Origin: Salticus scenicus
Lineage: Eukaryota; Arthropoda; Arachnida; Araneae; Salticidae
Reading direction: 5' to 3'
Length of the DNA stretch: 64,000 bases
NCBI GenBank assembly: GCA_963930645.1
Contig: OZ005660.1
Span: forward strand, 203,698,927 to 203,762,926
Shown: piece after piece, positions 56,915 through 64,000 of the stretch
How positions within the stretch are numbered: position 1 is the stretch's first letter
Layout of the letters: every line of letters starts with the position of its first letter
Notes under the pieces: generated by a model
Databases searched by the model: none
Seen by the model: only the letters and a program-made list of their open reading frames with translations
Told to the model about the DNA's origin: nothing
Program-made: the position numbers and the translations under genes

Positions 56915-58112
56915 TTATTTATATGCTAAAAAGAATATTTTCTGTAGAATAGAGTATGTTTAGCGTAAAGATTTGCAGAGTTACAATAAAATATTCAGAT
57001 ACATTAATGGCTACAGATGGAAATTGCTAAAATTGCATTCCCGTTTCTATTAAGCAGGGTTGGGAAAAACCCAGCCCAGTGGGTTTTTTCAGAGTACTTT
57101 TTGTTTTAATCAGATAAATGAGGAATATTTTCTTCCTCTTTTTTTTTTTAACGTAAGTGTGTCATGCATAATAAGTCAATTTTTAAAAAAAATTAAATGT
57201 TAAAAATTTAAAAAATTTAATTAAAAAAATTTTAAAGTATTTTTATGATTAAGTTATAATGAAAAAAAAAAAACTGAATAATTGTAGTTTAAATATTCGC
57301 ATATTCTATTTATCTGCCCTTTACAACAGAAAACTGGATTTTAATAACTATTTAGTGTTGCTTTATTAATGTTTTCACATTTAATAGATTTTCATAAAAT
57401 ATTTTTAATTACCGTCCCTTTACATTACTTAACAGTGTTGCACTGTTAAAGTTTTCAGAATTTTTTAGTCACTGTCACATAGTTTTCTTTTTATTGACAA
57501 ACAACTCTTTTTTCTTGCTTATATATATATATAGTATATATTGTGATATATAAGATATATATAAGATATATATAGTATATATAAGATAATTATAAATTTT
57601 TTTCATGGGAAATTTTTCAGGGATTTTTTTTTTTTTTTTTTTTCTATAGAACAATTTGAGCATCTCAAATATTTCTGAAAATTCTTTGTTCATGTTGTAA
57701 TAATGTATATAATATAATATTTGTTTTATATTTATATATTTACTGTAGGTTAGATAAAAGTACGATTTTAAATAAGTATTAAAAAAAAAAAAAAAAAACA
57801 CTTGGGCTTTTTCAAGTGGGTTTTATTGAAAAAAACGGGTCGGGTAAAATCAAGACAACACCTGCTATTAAGCGTCTTTACTCTTTTCAACAATGTTTAG
57901 GCGTGATCAGGAATTCGATTAGTCTGTCTTTCTGCCTTTCGGATGTATGATCACGTAGGTAAAATACATTTAAAATTAAATCATACAACGAGCACGTATA
58001 CAGTTAGTTGGAAAGTGTTAATAATTTAAGCGACCGCATGATTTTTCATTCTCGTTTATTGTTATTACCGGAGGAGAGATCACAGATACAATCGCATGTT
58101 TCCCTTTGAAAA
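56915..58112. other. No gene; transposon interior
   Basis: Starts TTATTTATATGCTAAAAAG, matching about 41188-41205, so it is the right flank of the Helitron array insertion. It carries TA-rich repeats (ATATATAAGATATATATAAG, 57530-57590) and a TTGGGAAAAACCCAGCCCAG / GGGCTTTTTCAAGTGGGTTT inverted motif pair at 57060-57085 and 57805-57830. Confidence 0.5.
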
Positions 58113-59298
58113 CTAGTATGCTGTGGCCACCACAAGACTTTCTTCTATATTTTCCTATACAAATTCACGTAGTAACAATATTTAAAAAAAAAAAAAAAAA
58201 AAAAAAAATACGATTTTTTTTTCAAAGTTTTTTTTCGTTAAAAAAAAAAAAAAAAAAAAAAAAAATCGATAACTTTGTTTTAAATTATCACATATTTATA
58301 GTTCAACCATTCATTTTAAAGATATTGACGAGACCTTTCGAAAGATACCCATCTTGAAAATTTACCCCCCCCCCCCGGGGGTACTTTCCCGGGGGGGGGG
58401 AAGCGATGACCGAGATTTTTTTCCTAATTAACTACTACTATTATCAATAATTCATATTAATTTCACAATCACAGGTTAAGAATAACTCCCATTATGTACA
58501 TTTATACGAAATTTTGTCCTATACTGCCATGTTAAAAATTTAGAAAAAATACGATCACAGCACCACCTGTTGAGTGATTGATCCCCAAATCTAATTAGCC
58601 CCAGTTTATGTCAGGAGCCAACTAAATACCAAGTCTGGTTAAATTTCGTTTAAAAAAAAAAAAAAAATACGATTTTTTTTCTGTTACTTTTTGTTAAAAG
58701 TAAAAAAAAATCGATAACTTTGTTTTAAATTATCACAGATTTATAGTTCAACCATTCGTTTTAAAGGTATTGACGAGACCTTTCGAAAGATACCCATCTT
58801 GAAAATTTACTCCCCTCGAGGGGGGACTTCCCACCCAGGGGGGTTCACGAGGCTCCTACGCATACAAAATTTTTTCCCCAGTTGACTACCTCTATTATAA
58901 ATAATTCTTGTAAATTTCATAATGATTACTAAAAAATAATTCTCTTTATGCACATTTATACAAAATTTTGTCCTATATCACCATGTTAAAAATTTAGAAA
59001 AAGCGGGATGGCAACGCAACCTGTAAGACAATTTTTACCAAAAGTTGATAGGCACTAATTTATGTCAAGGTACAACTACATACTAATTTGTATGAAATTC
59101 TGTGCAGTAGTTCCTGAGATACAGTTGCCACAAAATTTTGTCACACACACACACACAGACAGACTGACAGACAGACAGACAGACATTTTCTAAAAAGGGT
59201 CAAAACGTGTTCTACAGCTCTCAAAACGTGTAAATCCATCAAAAACCCGAGCTCGAAAATTTTTACGAATCCAATACTTTCTCTATATTACATATAGA
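58113..59298 (-). mobile_element. Helitron B, complete long copy
   Basis: The 3' end on the minus strand is hairpin CTTGTGGTGGCCACAG then CATACTAG; the 5' end is TCTATATGTAATATAGAG at 59298. The AACGAAT..TTGAACTATAAA and TCGAAAGGTCTCGTCAA segments are present twice, as an internal partial duplication (58260-58350 and 58715-58805). C/G runs near 58366-58400 form a CCCCCGGGGG palindrome. Confidence 0.82.
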
Positions 59299-59600
59299 AG
59301 AAAGTAAAAAGATCCACTTTCATTAGATTTGACCTTGCATATTTTGATTAATGCATAATGAACAATATGTGTTTTATCAAAGAGATACTACGACGATCAT
59401 TAACGTTATTAGAGATAACGAGGAGTTATCGAAAACAATATAATCGGGGAGATAAGATAATATTTAATTTATATTATCGAATCAAGATAATTATTTATTA
59501 ACAGTCTTTTGCATTATTTTGCTATACAAGTTGTTAACATTATTTTACTTTTTTACCAATATATAATAGTGAAATTACTGTTATTAGATTTTTACTTTAT

Positions 59601-60315
59601 TCTATATTCAATAGAAGAAAGTATTGGATTCGTAATAATTTTCGACTTCCGGTTTTCGACGGATTTACACGTTTTGAGAGGTCTAGAACTCGATTTTATC
59701 GTTTTTAGAAAATGTCTGTCTGTGTGTGTGTGACAAAAATTTTGGGGCAACAGTATCTGCGGAACTACAGCTCAGAATTGCATATAAATTTATATATAGA
59801 TGCACCTTGACCTAAATTAGTGCCTATCAACTTTTGGTGTCAGCCACTCAACGGGTGGCGCTGCCACGCAGCGATTTCTGCAATTTAAGGAAAGGACATA
59901 TATCAAGTTCTATTGCGTATAATCAAACAAAACTTGGTATATGAGAAGGCCATTATGAGGTATTATGCTGATTCAAGTTGGATGCTTATAGTCCAATAGA
60001 TAACGCTGTTATACTAGAAATTTTCTCGATAACGGGAAGGCTATATCTCGACTTATATGGCATATAACTGTACGAAGCTTGATATGTAAGATCAGATAAC
60101 CATTATGAAAACGCATTTTTTAAGATGTTATTTATAGTTATAGTCAATAAAACTATCTTTGGATATTTAGTGTTAGTTTTCTCTAAGATGAAAATCATTT
60201 GCATTCATCCTGTTAGATAATTTTAATAAATAATAGTTTTAATAAATTATTTGCACTTAATGAATTTGTATAGGAATATATAGAAGAAAGTCTTGTGGTG
60301 GCCACAACATACTTG
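59601..60315 (+). mobile_element. Helitron B, complete copy
   Basis: Starts TCTATATTCAATAGAAGAAA and ends with hairpin TTGTGGTGGCCACAA, then CATACTTG (CTAG mutated). Its 5' end faces the 5' end of the copy at 58113-59298, 300 bp away. It contains GGGTGGCGCTGCCACGCAGC once. Confidence 0.82.
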
Positions 60316-60689
60316 TTTTAAAACGGTTTTTACCAGATTATACGTTTTCAGGTTTCCTGAATGAGAAAATGAGATACTTTTGGCGATTGATATCCATATC
60401 TGTTTTTGCGTACATGTATTTGTTATCACCATGACTCAAGCGCAAGAAATCTGTATCATACGGTAATATTATTCAAAACTTATTACAGAGATCGGACAAA
60501 TGGTCCGTGTACAGTACACACGGAAAGTACAAAAGAATTGAAATACATTGCGTTTAAAGGAAAAATTTCTCAATAATGCATTTCCAGTCCGAAATATAAT
60601 AAAATTACCGTGTTAGATGTACAGAAGCGTGTTTTCTATGGAATGTGGTACAAAAGTAATTCATCATTCGTTTACAAGACCACACAAAA

Positions 60690-61984
60690 TTAGTATGTTG
60701 TGGCCACCACACGACTTTCTTCTATATTTTCCTATACAAATTCACTCAGTAAAAATAATTTATTAAAATAATTATTTAAAAAAATTATCTTCCATGATAA
60801 CGCAGACGATTTCCATATTAGAGAAGTCGTATAACACTAAATATAAAAAAAAAAGTCAATTTTATTCTCAATATTACATTAAATAATAATAATAATAAAA
60901 AAAAAAAAAATGTTAAAAATGAAAAAAATCGATAACTTTTAAATTATCGCAGATCGATGGTTCAACCATTCGTTTTAAAAGTATTGGCGAGCTTTTTTGA
61001 AAGATACCCATCATGAAAATGTACTCCCCTCGAAGAGGGACTTCCCCCCCTCCCCCTCAGGGGGGGAGGCGAGGCTCCTACACATACAACATTTTTTTTC
61101 CAGTTGACTATCTCGATTATAAAGAATTCTTGTAAATTTCATAATGATTATTAAAAAATAATTATCTTTATGCACATTTATACAAAATTTTGTCCTATAA
61201 TTTTGTCCTATACCACCCTGTTAAAAGTTTAGAAAAAGCGGAATGGCAACGCAACCTTTAAAGCAATTTTTACCAAAAGTTGATAGGCACTAATTTATGT
61301 CAATGTGTAACTCGAAAGGAGTAAATTTTCAAGATGGGTATCTTTCGAAAGGTCTCGTCAATGCCTTTAAAATGAATGGTTCAACTATAAATCTGTGGTA
61401 ATTTAAAACAAAGTTATCGATTTTTTTTTTACTTTTTACGAAAAAAAAACTTTTTTTTTTTTTTTTTTTAACGAAATTTAACCAAATTTGGTATTTAGTT
61501 GGCTCCTGACATAAACTGGTGCTGATTAGATTTGGGGATCAATCGCACAACAGGAGGCGCTATGATCGTATTTCTTCTAAATTTTTAACATGGTAGTATA
61601 GGGCAAAATTTCGTATAAATGTACATAAAGAGAGTTATTCTTAGCCTGTGATTGTAAAAATAATATGAATTATTCCTAATAGTAGTAGTTAATTAGGAAA
61701 AAAAAATTGTGCATGTGGGGGCATCGCTTCGCCTCCTGGGGGGAAGTACCCCCCGGGGTGGGGTAAATTTTCAAGATGGGTATCTTTCGAAAGGTCTCGT
61801 CAATACCTTTAAAACGAATGGTTGAACTATAAATATGTGATAATTTATACAAAGTTATCGATTTTTTTTACTTTTAACGAAAAAAAAAATTGGATTTTTT
61901 TTTTTTTTTTTTTTTTTATTGTTACTGAGTGAATTTGTATAGGAAAATATAGGAGAAAGTGTTGTGGTGGCCACAACATACTAT
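60690..61984. mobile_element. Helitron B inverted dimer, two 3' ends
   Basis: The left boundary is a minus-strand 3' end (TTAGTATGTTGTGGCCACCA) and the right boundary a plus-strand 3' end (TTGTGGTGGCCACAACATAC). The two halves run inward to a junction near 61316, and neither contains the TC 5' end. The segments GAAAGATACCCATC and TCAACCATTCGTTTTAAA occur in both halves in inverted orientation. Confidence 0.8.
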
Positions 61985-64000
61985 TTTTTTCTTTTACTCT
62001 GGAAAATTTAGGTAAGTAAACATTAGGAGGAAGTTTAAACTTAGCATTTTAAATCTTTATCGTATGGGGATGTTACCTGAAACTTTTAGACTGAGATAGG
62101 ACACAGTATTTGCTTACAGAGACAAGCAAAAGAGTTCAGATACATTACGTCTACGTCTAAAAGCAAAATTTCTCATTGGTACATTTCAACATCTTCAGAC
62201 TGCAAGTAATGAAATTGACATATTTTTATATGCACAAAGGCATATTTCCTACAGAATGATATATGAAAAGCATTTACCATTCACTTACAAGGCCACACAA
62301 AAGTGTCTAAGATTTATCAGGGCTGTAGTTAGAGAAATTGCTTCAAGTGCATTTAACTTATCTCCGGTTTACATTACTATGCCAAATTTACAATATACAG
62401 AGAAACATCGAGAAAAGATTCTGAAACTGACATCTAGAATCTAGATTGTGGCACTAGTAAAAATAGTTCCGTGTCATCCTTATAAATTCTAGTCCCCTTT
62501 GAAAGCAAGTTCTAGAAACCCCTATTAGAACTCTAGAGCATTTGTCTATATTATAGAAGTCAAACTCATTTCAAAAACTCAGCAAATAAATGTAAGTACA
62601 AGAGGCATGTTATAGCAACTATAAACTTGGTTTATAACCCAATTCTATAAAATCAAGCGAGAATTTCTCCCAATACAAAGGATTCAGAATATTCAGAATA
62701 TTGTTTTACCATCTAGAAATGTATAGACTAGAAATTCTCGATCATTTCGTCTATTCAGCTTTTTGGCGTGCCTTATACGCATAGCTCGGAAATCTATATT
62801 TCTAGTTTAGGGATTTAGAAAATGACCACTTATTCGTTCTAGATGAAGGCGGTATATTTTTCTTTCTCAGTGAAGGATATCCATAATTGATCGAATAAGT
62901 TTCAAATAGTGGTTTCGCAGAAAACCTTTAGAATATATTACTTTATTTTATTTTTAGTTTCCCATTATACTATACCGGGAATTTAGATATTACGATTATT
63001 TAAATTGTAAAATTTTTCGACCTCAGTGTTTGAGTTTCTTTTTTTTTTTTTTGCACGTTTTGAGGTGTGAGGAATCCGAAAGTTACAAAATTGGGATGAA
63101 ATCTGTCTGTAGGGTGTCAGTGTGTTATTTTGTTCTAGACCCACTGTCATACTTCAGCGGTTTCCCTTTGAAAAAACCATGTTCTGTTATGCCTGAAAAC
63201 GGCTGCAGATGGCGCCACACTTCAGAACAAATATTCTGATTTTTCCCTTTAATTAAATTAATAATGTGTTATGTTTACCCGTGCTTTACTCTAGACCCAC
63301 ATGTGATACTAATATTAATAAATATTATATCATCTTATCAACGTCATGCTATCCCATACAACGCGTTCTGATAATACTAGTTTGTTTGTTCTACTCATGA
63401 GCACGTGGGATAGAAAACGTCCTCTCAAAATTCACACGGTCAAATTCGTCGAATGAACAGGTCTTTATCACATGTGGGTCTAGGTCTAGGTTTGTTGTTA
63501 ATCTGTGTACACGATTTCAGAAGAACAAATTATCGCAGAGAGGTTGGTTGATTGCATTTTACATCGCACTAGTGCTGCGCAATGGGCAATTGGTGACGGT
63601 CTGGGACACACCCCTAGAGGTGGTCCGGAGACATGCCATCACAATTTTGAACCTTCACTGAGAGGATGGCTCCCCCGCTTCGGTACCCCCCCCCCTCCAG
63701 ATACAGAGAGGTCGGACCACTTTTAAAATATCATTTATGACACTAGCAAGAATCACTGGCAAATTTAATAAAAGCCTTAATTTTTTTTCTTACAAATATA
63801 TTTACAATATTCAAAATTGAAACAGAAATAATGTTCAGATGCGTGTAACACTTTAAACTACAATAATATGTTTATAGTACTGTCAGGTAAGAGAAAGTAA
63901 TGCCATTGCCACACCAGATTATTTTTTTCGTGTTTTACAAAAAATATTTGAAAACTCGAAAAAATATTTTCTTTTCAACAAAAATTAAGACTTTTATACG
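61985..64000. other. No gene recognised
   Basis: The first 500 bp resembles 57000 and 60500 (TACATTACG, TTACAAGGCCACACAAA), i.e. transposon interior. Beyond 62500 nothing was assigned. A short inverted motif GGTGGTCCGGA / TCGGACCACTT lies at 63619-63722. The 73-codon frame there has no recognised domain. Confidence 0.45.

Noticed and set aside
58366..58400. CCCCCGGGGG palindrome as a regulatory site
   Set aside because: It lies in a homopolymer-prone part of Helitron B that varies in length between copies (compare 58810-58845 and 61045-61070). Slippage explains it.
62256..62444. 62-codon open frame
   Set aside because: The DNA resembles transposon interior at about 57000 and 60600, where the frame is not kept.
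63505..63726. 73-codon open frame near the right end of the window
   Set aside because: It ends in a C-run translated as poly-Pro, and no domain was recognised.

Overview
This is AT-rich nuclear DNA from an animal, most likely an arthropod. The evidence is intron-bearing animal genes (PDSS1 and a 3CxxC zinc-finger gene) and a mixed transposon load of Helitrons, Tc1/mariner, pogo-like, hAT-like, Mutator-like and Penelope-like elements. No bacterial operon, rRNA, intact tRNA or CRISPR array was seen. The species cannot be named from the sequence alone.

Genes. Two cellular genes can be supported. (1) Positions 1-5228, plus strand: the last two coding exons of decaprenyl/trans-prenyl diphosphate synthase subunit 1 (PDSS1, ubiquinone side-chain synthesis), separated by a 3.8 kb intron full of small transposons. 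(2) Positions 28714 down to 25394, minus strand: a two-exon gene of about 148 codons for a small 3CxxC-type zinc-finger protein. The two exons join in phase and both carry the Cys motifs expected of the family. A THAP zinc-finger fragment (43304-43420) sits inside a Helitron-like element. All other protein-coding traces are broken transposon genes: Penelope-like reverse transcriptase and GIY-YIG endonuclease pieces, and Tc1/mariner transposase pieces.

Layout. 0-9 kb: PDSS1 3' end and small DNA transposons. 10-24 kb: Penelope-like remnants, Helitron B pieces, mariner-like and hAT-like elements with readable target-site duplications, and a Penelope palindrome in which one arm carries a MITE and the other keeps the empty site. 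25-29 kb: the zinc-finger gene. 29-35 kb: nested Tc1-like and hAT-like elements, then a 1.4 kb foldback element with a tRNA-like promoter module in each arm. 36-62 kb: a dense transposon graveyard dominated by two Helitron families. Family A (37873-39382 and a head-to-tail run at 48698-56914) is built from two tandem modules ending in long G tracts. Family B ends in a perfect hairpin plus CTAG and occurs in both orientations, once as an inverted dimer with two 3' ends. A 16-copy, 142 bp tandem array lies at 44541-46812. 62-64 kb: no recognised gene.

The most interesting structure is the Helitron A concatemer. Four copies follow one another, and at each of the three junctions the CTAG 3' end of one copy is directly followed by the TC 5' end of the next. 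This is the product expected from repeated rolling-circle transposition, and it is loaded with same-strand G-tract arrays.
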